64,000 bases of DNA from Liolophura sinensis (lineage: Eukaryota; Mollusca; Polyplacophora; Chitonida; Chitonidae), in contig NC_088306.1 of the NCBI RefSeq assembly GCF_032854445.1, positions 24,711,764-24,775,763 of the forward strand, given 5' to 3'. This document shows, in pieces, positions 9,834 through 23,509 of the stretch. Position 1 is the first letter of the stretch. Each line of letters begins with the position of its first letter. The notes beneath the pieces are model-generated. The model searched no databases and was not told the origin of the DNA. It saw nothing but the letters and a program-made list of their open reading frames with translations. Position numbers and translations under genes: made by a program.

Positions 9834-12800
9834 TCTGTTAGTCTGTGTTTATTGTACGAGTACATCATCAGCGTAATATAAGCGATTAGTGTCGTTGTAA
9901 CTTTGGCGTCTGCATGCTCATGTGACGTGCCTGGTCGGTGATTTGGGAACTTTTAAGAACATTAGTCAGAAATACATGTAGCAATAGCTATCTGGTGCTG
10001 AAAACTTTGTTGATGCCTCAAGGGCAGGGTAAGGGCTTGGCACTCATGTATTTTAGGTTGATGTACACATATATTATTGGTCAGGCAACTGAATTCGATA
10101 CACCTGGAATGAGTACAAGGAGAGGGCTAACGTTATCAGCAGACAAGACACCACAGTTTGTGTGCTGTCGCGTTCCATTAGTTGACTCCCTTGGATTAGG
10201 AATCTTTCTTTTGTGGAAAAGTCGTCAAACATTTACTAAGCATTTTTTTAATCTAAAACCCCTTCCATTTGTACTTTTTCTATGGACACGAAAGTATGTA
10301 TATAATTAAAATATGTTTGTTACACGGATAGTTCACGCCGGTATAACGCAGTGAATATTTGTGAGCAAACTTTGACATGTCCTGAATTGTTCGAAACACA
10401 CTCTTAGTTTAAATGGTGTTGAAAGGGTATACATTTACTAAAGCATGTCTTTTATCCATATTCACAGTTGCAGTTGCATTCATTGGGTTAAAAGGGTGTT
10501 AACTTGATATGGAAAAGAAATGGATCGAGAATGTGCACTTTTTACGTCTTGTGGTGTGTAATTTTTTTAAATGGGTGTTTAAAATGTGTAAAATAAGCTA
10601 TATTTGCTCTTATATTATATCCAGTCTACTTTTCTCAAAGGTTTGATACGTGAAAGTTTTCTTTTAGAATATTGGTTTGTGGGATATACATGTATCTTTC
10701 TCTCTCACATCGCTGTCATCACATCTTCTTTACTTCAGGAATCACATATGTCATGTAATCGGAAATGTTCTTTTCCCATGGCCGTATTATTTTTTCAGGT
10801 AACATATACACCGATTTAATGAAATAACGTTACGGAACGTTGTGAGTTATATGTTTTCTGTTGGTAAACTTAAGGTTAAATATATTGAAAATATACTTGT
10901 CTTGGTGTCAAAGGGGTGTTAATCTTGCAATGAAAGGGGTCTCCGTGGTGATTAACTTGCACTACACCTGGTAAGAGACCATCATATATGGTGTAAATCT
11001 ATTGTTAAAGAGGCATTAATTGGCAGAAAACTCCCGCACAAATTTAACACAATCATCTGATATTGCAATATCTGCAAAAGTAATTGCATCTAAGAAAAGC
11101 CAGAGGGTAGTTAGAGCCTTACAAAAAGGTGTACAAGTGCACACCTGGGTATTAAGCACTTAAAACACAATGTTCACAACATCACTGGTACATGTATCAG
11201 GTACTGGCCACTGATCACCTGGTGCTGAGGAGCCAAAACGCGGTGGAATCTACAGAGTTAAACACTGTTACAACTGTTAATTAGGCCACGCTATTTATGA
11301 TAATACAGGAGTGGAAGATGTTTTTTTCATTCTGCTGGATCTTTATAGCCTTTACAATTAGGTGGCATGGTTTCTTGTTGGATTTTTGAAATCCTAAGAT
11401 AAATGTAAGATCCAGTTTAGGCCTCTATGCACTGAAATGGAAGGTAAATCTTATTTTTTATGTCACCTTCCAGTAAACATAGTGCTCATGTTTAACACAA
11501 AACATAGGGATAAACATGCATATCTGTATAGGTTTTAGAATGAACAGTTTAGCCATTTAGCTTACTCTTCAACTAAACCCAGTACGTATACTCACAGTAG
11601 TGTTAAAGCCAGACAGGCTTTTGTGCTATATGCGTTTATCACTGAGACACACCAATGAGACACATACATACATACATACAAACATATATTAGTATGGCGA
11701 CTCCACCAGTGAGACACACAACTGTGTAATCTTATGCAAATTTGTGACTGATTTCAATGCTCTGTTCATGCAAGCATTTATAATGGCCAGTCATAAAGTC
11801 ATTAAGCCCACAGCCAGAGTAAGTTCCTGCTGTGATGAATCAATACAGGCAACCTTGGTACCTGTGAAGCGAAGTTGGAATAAGTATACACGCAGGCCTA
11901 TGAAACCTACTAAATATAATGCAATAACTCAGTAATTCGTACTGTGTATGTCTTTGGCTTGAACTCGTAATTCTTTCTACTTTTCTAGCCGCCGGTAATA
12001 GTAAATAGACAGTCAAGCCACATGGACACAAAACGTCTAAACCCGTCCATGTAGGTTCTTTGTGAATCAGGACATTTTCAGGAGGCTTTTGTCCTTTCTA
12101 TATTGTTAAAAACAGTCTAGCAAATAATGGAGAATTCATCTTTACACATCTCTTAGCATATAACCAACGATGTAAAATGCTAGTTCTTCTCAGAGACTTT
12201 ACCATTGTTGAAGGCATAAAAAGCGTACGTTGCTTTTCGCTATCTATTGCTCATCAGATATCTATCTAATATTCTTCATTCCTCTGGGAGAAAGAAACAA
12301 AATGACAAAACCAAAATCTAGAAATGTGATATTTTGACCAAAAAAACTTTATTTCTTACAACCCTTCCTAAACATTAAAAACACATCTCTGCTATACTGT
12401 TACCGGAGTACCCGCCAAGGAAAGAATTATTATCTGTTTCATGCCATCAGAAGTTCAACAAATTCTCATTTTGGACTTATTGTCACTTTTCTACTGTCTA
12501 TCTTGTACTTTTGCATTTTGCCAGACGATGGAAATATTGAAGAAGGAAATTTACTTCTTTAGATACCCAATATGCCTGATCTCCACCACATACCACATTC
12601 TCTCTCTGTAATTTGTGTATTCTGGGGATACTTGACCAACTGAATGACCAACTGAAATTTTGTAGCCAAAATGAAATATACCTTCTTGTAGGCCCTGTGG
12701 TCATAGCTGCATGTCTGAGTGAGCAATGTCAAAGAAAACAAATCTGTGCTAATGACAAGCGGAGAAGCGAACAAAAAAGATCTTTCATTATCTTTTCATT

Positions 12801-13509
12801 AGACCAAGAACAACTGTAATCCAGTAGATTCCCTGATAAGTTTCACGTAATACACAAGTAATGTAACTCCGAAAAACGAAAACTTCATTTAATTCCTGTA
12901 CTTGTCCTGCTGTGAAACCCATATGTACATACCATATCACGTAACATATCTCCTATTATCTTCGTATTTCCCAGTCAGATTGGCACTGCAAAATAACTTT
13001 CGTTGTCTTTCTATTATCACATCTTATAGTTTATTTCTAACGTTAAGGTATTCCGGTTGAAATTAAAGAAACTATTATACCCAAGGTATCTGGTGGAAAA
13101 GCTAGAGATTTTAACATTTTTGGTACGATATTTTGTGTTGGAGCCTCAAATAGGTTGAGTTGTTTCACTTTGGGCTTTATAGGCTTACACTCATGGAGTT
13201 GATATTTCAACATCTTGTCCATTCATCATGGGATAAGACAGAAAGATACAAATTTTCAGCCGAAAAATCATTAGCATAGTTTCTTTGAACACTAGTAAAC
13301 ATTACCTGAGTGTACTTTGAGTGCCGTATTAGTATGCCATCAAAGAACTTTGAGATACTTGGGTTTCCTCCCCCGGAGCGGGCAAGGCTCAGGTTCCACT
13401 TTTTGATGGAACAGGAAACAAAATGCTGCGGATATGGAACATCATGAATTGAGAAGAAGAAATAAATAATCTGCTAACAATTCTGAAAAGGTACGCTTAT
13501 ATATTACAG
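9834..13509. other. No gene seen
   Basis: A frame of 123 codons at 9938-10309 starts in sequence that is loosely similar to 16880-16990, and shows no known domain. Short phrases such as aaaagggtgttaac recur near 10490 and 10910. Frames on both strands at 12498-12819 overlap and are unrecognised. Confidence 0.3.
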
Positions 13510-14205
13510 AGTTTACCAACTGCTACCGGATCGAGGTTTTATCTTAGTAAGTATTAGGTAAACCGGTGGCATGTTCCACAGTGAAGTAAATACCAGCAGG
13601 ATAAAGGCTTTTTCTACCAGTCATTGTCATGAAACTGGTAAGGGTTTTTAAAGATGCGGTATATACAGATTCCATAATGACCGGACCAAAAGGTCAGTTT
13701 TGTAGACTACCGAATCCCGATGAAAGGGTGAAACTCGCTTTTGTCAAAATTCCATTAGCAGACACTTTTATTTTCCTTATTATTTCACCAAGACGTACGT
13801 TAATTCGAGATCTTCTCCGGCTGATCCATTTCCTATTATCGTTTCCAATTGTTCTAATAAACTGTTCTGTTTGAGCATCTACTCAAGTGACCCATTTCAT
13901 TATTGAGAACAGGATTTTCAAGGCGATCAAACCAACAGAATCGTCTGCTACTAAAAGAACACCAATCGTGATAGGCCTCCACAGCTTAGAGAAAATGGAT
14001 TTGATGAACGGCACCAAGTAAATCAATAACGTTAAATAGCAGTGTGTCTAAACTTTACCGTGTAGCCAGGCGGCTTGGCTCAACGCCTGCGACTGTCTCT
14101 GCGTGCTATATGATGTGTACTTAACACGGGAGAATGACGGAGATTGGGTCGTCCATCTGCAAACTAACAAACCAATAAATAAACAGCTGCGAATCCTCTG
14201 AAGTG
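13510..14205 (+). repeat. Repeat family R3, copy 1
   Basis: Shares its order of words with the other R3 copies: gttaattc…agatcttctcc, gtttccaattg, ctgttctgtttgagcatct, gtgataggcctcc, aaatcaataac and gtctaaactt. The conserved terminal reading frame (see findings) runs through 13746-13970 but has one TGA in this copy. It ends at an AATAAA-like site near 14175 (ccaataaataaac), which could be a poly(A) signal. Confidence 0.65.
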
Positions 14206-14429
14206 TAATACTCGTAGTTTTCTGAACCCGACATGCTCTTATCAGCAAATGTCATCACAGTTTTTTGATAGGCTTGAAATTTTCCTAAGTACATGTATAT
14301 CGAGAACTCCAGTTACTGAGATGACGGATGTGAAATGTATCACAGCAAAAGCTACGTATTGTCCTTAAACCATGACTTCTAAACTCTGAACGGGATGGTT
14401 AACGTCGAAAAGCGGGGCAATAAAACAGA

Positions 14430-14597
14430 AGCCTCTCACCAACCCGATCCCTCTGAGTTCAAATGCAGCTCATGCTGGCTTAATCTCTGCGTGTACGTGG
14501 GCTCTGCCCGGTTTCTCCCACCATAATGCTGGCCACTGTAGTATTGATGAAATATTCCTCAGCAAAGAGTCAAGCACCAAACTGATAAATAAATAAC
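14430..14597 (+). mobile_element. tRNA-derived SINE (Meta-SINE type), truncated head
   Basis: Shows the B-box-like gagttcaaat, then ctcatgctggctt, ggctctgcccggtttctcc, accataatgctggcc and an (aaat)n tail (gataaataaataac). The middle of the conserved core is deleted. Confidence 0.8.
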
Positions 14598-15573
14598 TTC
14601 TAAGCTACGAATCTGTTATAATTGCAATAAGAAAATCCTCGCCAAACTATACGTATAGGTATGCATACACCATTGGCCTATATAGACGAAACATGCTCAT
14701 GTATAGATGAGATGAGTTTTTACCTAAATGATCTCACAATACATCACTCAAGAATGTAAAATAAATGACAGTGGCTTAGCGTCAATATCGGCAGTATACT
14801 GCAGCCATATACTGGCTACCGTGGATGCAAGTGTAGACCCAGTGGACGAGACTACACAATACAAGGATGCCATGTACGCAGATCTAGAGTGAACGTTCCA
14901 GCAGACAGAAAACTGTTTTAATTTCTTCGTTTTGTCGTTTATTGGTATCTTTTTGTCCTGTAGTCAAATGGTCGCATCATAGAGACGATTTACACAAAGA
15001 AGACTTCGTTGAGAGCGAGATGCAGTGGCTTTCTTTGAAACCGGTGGATATTTAAGTACGTCATGGATACAATGTATCCTTGGTGCATGTGTCTTTAGCT
15101 TAGTCCGTTTACCAGTGTTTATGCCCTGTTCGATTCAAAGCTTTCTCCTAAAAATTTAACGCTGACGGAAATTTGGCAGCAAATTCAGCAACTGCACTGA
15201 TGTTCAGTTATCATTTTCAACTTGTGCAGTCATGGTGCATGGAGCAAATCAAGAGAAATGTACGTAGAAGTAGACTGGAACAGATAGCAAGTGATAAATA
15301 ATGACTACGTAAAGCCTACGAGCAATGACGGGTTTTTCTGTTCGCATTTCGATGCCTTAATGTGCACAAAATGTTCTCTTTTTTTGCCCAGGAAACCTTT
15401 CCAAGGGGAATACCGTGCCCAAAGCTTCTTTTAAACTTTAACTATTAATGCTCTCCTGAGAATGGCCGGGCTATTCGTGTAACGCATGGCAACAACTTCT
15501 TAAACAACAAAAAATTATGGATCCTCTCTCCTCACTGCATAAAATAGTAAACATGGGTAAAACCAGGGTGATG
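14598..15573. other. No gene seen
   Basis: No long frame, exon or recognised repeat before the microsatellite. Confidence 0.4.
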
Positions 15574-15648
<75 letters not shown>

Positions 15649-15662
15649 AGATATATATAATA
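15574..15662. repeat. AT-rich microsatellite
   Basis: A (ta)n run with an (agatat)n section toward its right end. Confidence 0.95.
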
Positions 15663-15679
15663 TAGTGTAGCTTAAAATC

Positions 15680-16180
15680 TTCTAATTTGAAAGATGTTGA
15701 ACTTCCGGGAAAAAAATGTGTTTCTGCTCGATTAGGCTATGCACGATAACTGATAAATACGAGATATTCTCCCTAAAAGAAACACTTCTGCTATTTTGGA
15801 CGATTTATTTTATTACATGGTTATAGATTTACGAGATACACAGATTGGAATATACATAAATCAACGTTCCATACAGTGATTTATTTCCGAAATGTGCTGC
15901 TTTGGTCCTCTTGAGATGAAGGGAAACTTTTTAGCAATCAGGGTAAGAGGCTTTCTTCAAACAGAAAAAGGATATTTAACGAGATTGGCAAGCAGTTGTT
16001 ACCACAGTATTTATAAGAGAGCTACGTGCACAGCCTTCGGCGTTCTATCATGTGTATTGTACACTAAAGACAACTGGACTGCAGAAGTAATTGTCTTATG
16101 AATAAATGATCAACACATGCAAGGTTTTATCACAAACACATAATAATTTATTTCAGTTCGATGACTGCGATCGGTAATCT
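15680..16180 (+). repeat. Repeat family R2, copy 2
   Basis: The fullest rightward copy. The core reads cttgagatgaagggaaac, then ttagcaatcagggtaagag, so an ATG frame (MKGNFLAIR) runs straight into a consensus splice donor AGG|GTAAGA. Downstream follow ttctatcatgtgtattgtac, aattgtcttatgaataaatg and tttatcac, as in the other copies. It could be the first coding exon of an old gene, or it could be non-coding. Confidence 0.7.
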
Positions 16181-18159
16181 GATAAATCGATAGAACATCA
16201 CACATACTCCATACAGCGCATGCGTCGCTCTCTACACTTCGCTTTACATCACTGCCACCATTAAAAAAGCTTGATCTTTGGGGCCTAAGAGATGGAGGCC
16301 GGCTTGTTTGGGCTTAAGCTCGTCACTTGTCTTCTCCTGCAGAATTATGTAATCAACATTCATCAATAAAACTGTTTCAGTTTTTGGTTGGAATCATGTT
16401 GTATATAATCTAGATAAAGAGAATTCCTGTGTATAAAGAACTTCTAGAATGATAGCGCTGAGGTGGAATGTTTGTGTATTTGACATCGCTTCCTGCCTCA
16501 TCTTTGTGGCAAGATTTTTGTACAAAATTTGCTATTGTTGACAGTGATGTAAAGCAAACGATAGAGAGCGACGCATGCGATGATAGGAGTATGGGTGTCG
16601 CAAGGAAGAATTGTGTACGTTTTGGTGATAACACAGTGACCACTCACATTGAAAGATGACTCTGTTAACGCTGTCATTATATGGGGAATATACACGGACA
16701 CGATCAACTAACCATCAGGTGAAGAATAGTGGGGCAAAGCAATACAGGTGTATCTTGCCTGGTTACCTTGCGTCGATCTCTGCTGTCGTGTGTGTTCACG
16801 GTTCTTTGTACCAGGCATTCATCCCTATAATATAAGACTAAATTTTGTTTACATTATTGACTTTTACACTGTTATATGTGCGTGGCTCATCGGAGATATG
16901 GAACATTTAAAGAACATTAATAAGAAATCGCAACCATTGTCTAGCAATAAAATATAATCGAGTCCTGGACATCAAGGGAAAGGTTTGGCGTTAACGGGGT
17001 TGTTTGACATTCCTCAGCCGACACCAAATTTACTGCTGTCTTGCTAATCATCACTTAGCTCCAGTAAAATAGAAACCTCTTTTTGTTGAAAAGTTATCAG
17101 GTATTTGCTGTGCATTTTTTTCTTGAAATCCGAAACTCATTCGATTAACATTTTGGTATTCTGGGCAGAAATATGTCTTATTTTGAGTGGAAATTACACT
17201 GTGAATGTACCGCTATGTTCCAATCAGTTGTGAAGAATCAAAAGAAAAAGAAATTAACGGGTGTTTGAAAGGGAGTTATCGCTGGGAAAAACCTGTGGAT
17301 CAGACGCTGAACTCGCGCCAGCAGGGTGCAAGATAAGGCTCAAATGTCTTTATAAGCCGTTATACTATAATATCTGGCATCATCAATGATACATTTTACA
17401 AATAATGTGCTACGTTACAGCAGAACTGAGTGATTGGTTAATCTCTAATGAGGACGATGATATAGGTCAGATGAGTAGTGGTCTTCGGTCAAATCGTCTG
17501 TGACTTAACAAAACCATTGGCGGTCATCATTTATATGTACGTTCCCTCATGTATTTGTCACTGTGTGTTTTGTATGCCGACGGCTTGTCAGTACAGTGCT
17601 AATATCACAAGATTTCAGCTCTCACATTGCCAAAATTCCACCTTTGAAATCCTGTTATAGGATTCTGTTTTCCAGGCCTTAGTCAAAGCAATACAGAAAT
17701 TAACCCTAAACACAATTGTTATGTGTACTACTGCCGTCAGTTTCTAAATTTAGCTTACCACTGTTTACATATGCTGAGTTCAGGGCCTGCTGTCTGCCTC
17801 TGCCTTAGAATGTTCCAGAATACCCTCAGTTCGGGGCCTGTTTGTTTACAACAAGTGTTCAAGAATTTTCTTATTTTAGAAAAATTCCACCAGTTTATAT
17901 GACCTATGAAAGCAGGTCAAAGGAGAGGAAAGGAGAATTATTGAGAGTTTTGGATGCTTTCGCTGTGTGTTACTTTAGTAGGCCTTTTGTGCTGAATTTT
18001 GGTGTCTTTATAGCCTCTGGCTTTGTTATATCCTATCACCACCGAGCACTTGTTCAGTCTGAACTTGTATCTTTAATTTATGCTCTTGTGTACACAGTGC
18101 TTATTAGTACATGGTTTTCCGTATTGTGGAATATATGCGTCCGTTTGGACTTGACACTG
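16181..18159. other. No gene seen
   Basis: Open frames at 16410-16707 overlap on both strands. A 106-codon frame at 17842-18162 is hydrophobic in its second half and is followed by gtaagt at its end, but no known domain or partner exon was found. The stretch 16880-16990 is loosely similar to 9925-10040. Confidence 0.3.
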
Positions 18160-18257
18160 TAAGTACTTTAGTATTTGTATAGATACTGCTATCCTTTCTT
18201 GTTAAACTTAAGTACTTTAGTATTTGTAAAAACCTTGTTATCTGTTCTTGTTAAACC
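18160..18257. repeat. Two tandem copies of a 49-bp unit
   Basis: The words taagtactttagtatttgta and cttgttaaac occur twice, 49 bases apart, with a few substitutions between the copies. Confidence 0.85.
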
Positions 18258-18599
18258 TAATAAATTGTTGTAAAATAAAATCTGCTGGTTTTGGTTACTT
18301 TTTTGTGCGGCTAAACTGTCGTGTATTTCGAACAACCCATCTCTTTATAATACAGACAGTTTGGGTCGTAACACAATACAGTACTAAAATGTATAATCAT
18401 TTTACTATGTTCTTATTATTTATGAATATTCAAATGGATCATTATAAATTTTAAATAAGATTTTGATTTTTACATTCTCTTACATGAACTTTGCACCGTG
18501 CTCAAGATATGTTCACCCTAACCAGGGCAGAAACAAAATATGGATTAATCTGAAGAGCCCGCAGTAAACCAGTACCCTTTCTCCTAACATGAATCCAAA

Positions 18600-19270
18600 A
18601 CCGAAACAGCCTGAACCGGAATCGATCCTCTCATCCTGTTCATCATGGAGTTTTTCGCATGCAGTCGGGGGAACACTTTATATAAACAAGCCTGTGACCT
18701 GTATTTACAATGAAGTAAATACCAGCATAGTAACATGAAATCTGTAAGGGATGTGGATATGCGGGGCACAGACAGATATCGTAAAGGTCGGACCAAACGT
18801 TCGATTTCGTGGCAATGCCAGGCTGTCGAATCGCGATGACAGAGAGTAACACCGTTTTGTCAAAACTGCATTAGCCGACACTATTATTTCCCGCACAATT
18901 TCACCAAGACGGACGTTAATCCGAGATATTCTCCGACAGATCCAATTCCTATGCCCGTTTCCAATTGTCCTAACAAGCTGTTCTGTTTGAATATCTACTC
19001 AGGTGATCCGTTTCATTATAGTGAGCAGTGACCAAACCAGCAGACTCGTCTGCAACTAAAAGAACACCGGTCGTGATAGGCCTCCAACGCTTGGAGGAAA
19101 TGGACCTGGTGCAGTAAATCAATAACGGTAAATACCAGTGTGTCTAAACTTTACTCTGTAGCCAGGCGGCTTGGCTGAACGCCTATGACTGTCTGTGGGA
19201 TGTTATGTGTAAACTGCACGGGACATAGATCAAGACTGGTCGATCATCTGCAAACAAATAAACCAATGGA
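18600..19270 (+). repeat. Repeat family R3, copy 2
   Basis: Same word order as the copy at 13510-14205. The terminal frame shows FCQNCISRHYYFPHNF and then VSNCPNKLFCLNIYSG. A short deletion near 19027 shifts it out of frame, compared with the 27.0-kb copy. It ends with caaataaacc, an AATAAA-type site in the same place as in the other copies. Confidence 0.65.
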
Positions 19271-19477
19271 TACACAGAGGGGAATTCAAGGTATTTTGAG
19301 CAGTGAGGTCCTAGAACCGACTGGATTCTGTAAGCAAATTAAATTACAGGCTTTTAACAGACACGAAATTTCTCTACCTTGTCGAGAAATACACATCACG
19401 TTTATAAAAAGGAAGTATTAAAAAGGATTATATCTCAGTTTAAGCGAAGCATTGTTACATTAGATGGCTGTTTTGCG

Positions 19478-19507
<30 letters not shown>
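19478..19507. repeat. (GTT)n microsatellite
   Basis: About ten GTT units followed by a T run. Confidence 0.95.
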
Positions 19508-19508
<1 letters not shown>

Positions 19509-21397
19509 TTTAAATTAGCATGTATTTTCTTTACAACATAAGCGTCCAAAAATCAATGGGTGTGAGATATAATAGTATATGGACACCCGTCTTATCTGCC
19601 TGGTGCAAACACATAAAGGACATCTTGCAACTAGATAAAAATAGTCATCCTCTCGCTTAGGTCGAATGGCGTCCTGCTCATAGTGTCAGGTCAGGTGTCT
19701 CTGTAATGACGCACGGGCTTTCCCGGCGTGCGATCGAAGTTGTTATATAAAAAGGTGTAGCCGATGGAATGGGACGAGCTAAAATATTCGTGATTATCCA
19801 TCTACTGTATCCCGCTAAATGCATGGGATAATATCCTTTCACACATTATATCGGTATAAACAAGTTTTGTCTCACGAATTATACCGTGAATAAATGACAG
19901 TGTCTTTAACAGACATTTATTACAAAGCTAAACACATTTCGCTCTGTTGTTAGTCACCGACAACTGCATCATAGCTTAAAGGGTCAGAATGCCGACTGTC
20001 AACAGGATATTCCATCCGTACAGGCAGTTTTATAGAGTAAACCACACGATATTCGGACAGACCTGCAATAGAAAACGTGGCACTTCGACTCCGGCTAGCA
20101 ATTAATGTGGTCACCATGTATTTTGCCGCATTGAGCGTTCACTGGAAGACAACTATGTGTAATCTATATAGATTTAATATAATATATTTAAACTTATCTA
20201 ATATTTAGCTGGACAAAATAATAAATCAGAAGTTCTTTAACCTCCCCCTCCCCAAACTAACCCATGTTAAGGACTGTAAAAATGTTCAATGAAAGTAATC
20301 GAATTCGCGGCCCTATTTGACACATGGGATTTAAGGCTCGCATGTGACCGCTGAACCAATGCGGATAATGTGCTCAAAGCCATGAAACTTTATCGTGAAT
20401 GTAGAGTACCACTGAACTTTCAAATTGTTTGATTTTTTTTTTTCGATTTATAAAAACACGATACTTCGTGATAGGTTACAACTCCTTAACTAGACATACA
20501 ATATGTGGAAACGATTTTGGTTCATGTAACCATAGTTTTATTATGAAGGAAATTCCCACAGGAAATTGCCGTATAATAGCAAAATCTGATTTTGGCCCTA
20601 CTTTTGTCTTCCGATAAAACAAAAAAAAAACACATCACTCCAGTTGCTCACACTCATGTTCTAAAGTAATTGTATTTCACACTGAAATAAGTTTTCCTTG
20701 TTTTCGGCATGAAAAAAATTACACCTCACTTCTGCACCGAAGTCGAACGATTTCCTATCTAGTTACGAGGCATCCTTTCTGGGCTGTTTTATACTTGTTG
20801 ATCCAAACTGTGAATTAAGGCTGCGCCATCAAGAAGCCAAAATGAAGTGACGTCGAGAAATATGGCAGAAGAACTTAATCTGTTACCAGCTATTGACAAT
20901 ACAGGTTTCAACGATTCGGTGTATTTTGCAAATTAACTTTTACATCTAGTACAAGTACAACTACATATCATGGGAATGTTGAAGCATAGACACGTGACTT
21001 TAGTCTTCTAGTACACCAGATACGTTACTCAGATTCTGAGTAAACTAATAAAGTTTAATTTACCCAAGTTCTTTATTTACAATTTAAAATTTGTGCACAA
21101 TTGAAATGGGGAAAAAAACTCATGTACATTTTCTCAATAAATGTTTCATAAAACTCATTTAAATTACGCTATAGCCTACGTTGTGTGGGACATTTTCTGT
21201 TCTATATACTCCGTGTTTTATATGATAACAACGGTTAGGTGGGGTACAGATACATTCTGGAACTATGTACACAACGTCTGATATGTCTGCTGAGGAAGTT
21301 ATCTCCCTTTGTTGTGATTCACCAATGGTCACACCGCTGAAGCGATTCACCTATACATCGGTCTTCCGCACTGAATTGATGGGTCTTTGCAGGATAA
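19508..21397. other. No gene seen
   Basis: A TATA-like gttatataaaaagg at about 19740-19753 follows a GC-rich stretch, but no downstream exon could be supported. Frames at 20429-20617 and 21159-21462 have no known domain. Confidence 0.35.
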
Positions 21398-21600
21398 ATT
21401 TATTACATGGTTACTCGGTGATAGAATGCGCAAATATATGGCCTCAGCAATCCTCATATTGAGGATTATTGACACGATATATTTGCGTATCTTATCACTG
21501 AGTAATAGATGGCCTCTGCAATCAGCAAATAGATCGCCTCAGCAATCCCCATATTGAGGATTATTGTTTATTATCAATGAGTAACCATGTAAATAATAAA
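21398..21600. mobile_element. Nested foldback element
   Basis: The outer arms ttattacatggttactcggt (from about 21399) and atcaatgagtaaccatgtaa (from about 21573) are inverse complements. An inner hairpin is centred on cctcatattgagg, with arms gcgcaaatata and tatatttgcg. A second, partial copy of the core (cctcagcaatccccatattg) lies in the right half. No open frame uses it. Confidence 0.65.
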
Positions 21601-23019
21601 CTCCATGTCGTCTTATATAGGCCTACCTCTTCCTCAATAATTCTAATTCGTCTAAATGTAGGCTGCATATTTTTCTACCAGGCGGTTTTAACAAAAAATC
21701 CTCATAAATCTGGTTTAGACATATTAATTTCAGACATTCTTTTTCTATTGAAGCATATGAAGGCTGCAGACTTACGTCCGACATATCTTTCGGGGGAAAG
21801 GAAGCCAGGGAGTGAAGAAAAGATCAAGGAACGCGGAACTCAAAGCTGTGTACAAGAATACTTTCGCTTCTTTTTCAGATTTTGTGAAAGATCGAGAAAT
21901 GCGCTCAGTTGTTTGGGGTTTTTCTTGGTTTTCATGAAAAAATATAGCTAAAGTTCAGGTAATCTCTCCACGCAAGACATTTTCTCTTAATACCCACATA
22001 TAAATGATGATTTGGATAACGTTCAATATAAGCAAACAAGATGACCTGACATCTGACTGCGGTGCACCTGGCCGTGTAATCCACATAGTCTATATTGGCA
22101 TTCTCATTTTATAGATGCATTTAATTCCATTCAGAATGTCTAAGCAGATGAATAAATGTATGCTTAAATATAGCTTTCAAGACTCTATTTGTCGATGTTA
22201 AAGTTAAATCTTTTTTCTTCAGCTTTCCTGTCGAGACGAGAGTTCGCCACCCCACAAGTTCTGGGTGGATGGTTGTTACACAGTTCACACCGTTCCACCT
22301 GACAGCGACGAATAGCCCCGGCAGCAGAGCGCAACCCCAAGCACTGAACTCAGTGATAGCATGGCCGAAGCCAGCAAAATTTCTCACTAAATTTCTAACT
22401 ATAAACTAAAAAATCCTAATATTCCTGAAAGCGAGTCATTACACCGGATACAGTAGTCTACAGAGGAAACATAAACTCTACATGGAGATGTAGATAAAGT
22501 CTACATAAAGGGGGGGTGGGGCTGGATAATAATCCTGGCGGGTATACGTTAACAATTGCCTCTCCGCAGAATTCGACGATTCAACACTGCTGTGAGACGG
22601 CTCTAGATGTCTCACATGGCGGATAGCGAAATAATGCATGGCAAACAGTGGTAATAAAAATAAATTAACATCATAACACTTGGTGCTAGAGGCGTTGTAA
22701 GTTGCTACTATTTAAGCAATTACATGAAAAGTTACAATCTGCCAGCTATCACACTGCCTTCCCTCTGGTTTTGCTCTCCATAGTGTAGAAATGAGGAGTG
22801 TAGAAATGGGTTCAAAAATTGCAATAGTTAAAACCTCTATGGTGGGGTGTATGGAAGTGAGAATGCTGGAGTTACAACCTCTTGTATGAGCAGTGCGAAA
22901 GCATGGCGTAAAAATTCCAGTGTTTGAAAGCTGAGCAGTCGTTGGATCCTGCGCAGTGAGAAGTACGCGAAACTGTGGGCGCAAAATAACAACTGTTGAA
23001 ACCTGAGTAGCCATTAAAG
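21601..23019. other. No gene seen; degenerate low-order repeats near 22760-23010
   Basis: From about 22760 to 23010, phrases such as tgtagaaatg, gttaaaacct, agttacaacct and gttgaaacct recur at irregular spacing of roughly 35-45 bases. This may be a decayed minisatellite, and the 100-codon minus-strand frame there is a by-product. Other frames in the stretch are unrecognised. Confidence 0.3.
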
Positions 23020-23235
23020 CATTTATTTATTTATTTATTTGATAGGTGATTTATGCCGTACTCAGTGCGGCCAGCAATATGGTGGGAGGAAACCGGGCCA
23101 GCCCTGGGAAACCTACGATCATCAGACCTTCCGACGAACGATTGAAGAGGAAACCAACATCAACTGGACTTGAACTCACTGCAACCGTACTGGTGAGTGG
23201 CTCATGAGTCAGTGCGCCCCACTGGCACGCTAATC
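23020..23235 (-). mobile_element. tRNA-derived SINE (Meta-SINE type)
   Basis: The minus strand reads from a tRNA-like head (gttagcgtgccagtgg) through gagttcaagtcc and the core to the tail, seen on the plus strand as atttatttatttattt. The core is shortened where the bagged ggcagacc-type segment is usual. Confidence 0.85.
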
Positions 23236-23509
23236 CCCTCGACCCCTTGCCTTATTAAGAGTAAAAAGTATGAAAGAGTGGCCGACAATTGCAGTTGATG
23301 AAAACTGGACTGGAAAGTGCAGGGGAAAACGGGAAAAAGGCAAAATTCGATGTAAAGTGGGAAGCTTTCTTTATGAGTGTGGCTGTGAACGGATTTTGAC
23401 GTTTATATAGCGTTTTCGTCAAAATTAAGTTTTAATCATCAATTCGTATAGAAGTTAAAAGCATTATCTGCAAAAAAGGTCTTCGGCATCGTATTTGTAT
23501 TTTCACTGA

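Noticed and set aside
14048-14248. Exon-like 98-base block on the strand opposite to R3's terminal frame (tttgcag|atgg … cacg|gtaaag)
   Set aside because: The bounding splice-like words recur in several R3 copies, but the enclosed frame is not preserved between copies. The block also overlaps what looks like the 3'UTR of the other strand.
17842-18162. 106-codon plus-strand frame ending near gtaagt
   Set aside because: No known domain and no partner exon; it ends at the edge of a tandem 49-bp duplication.
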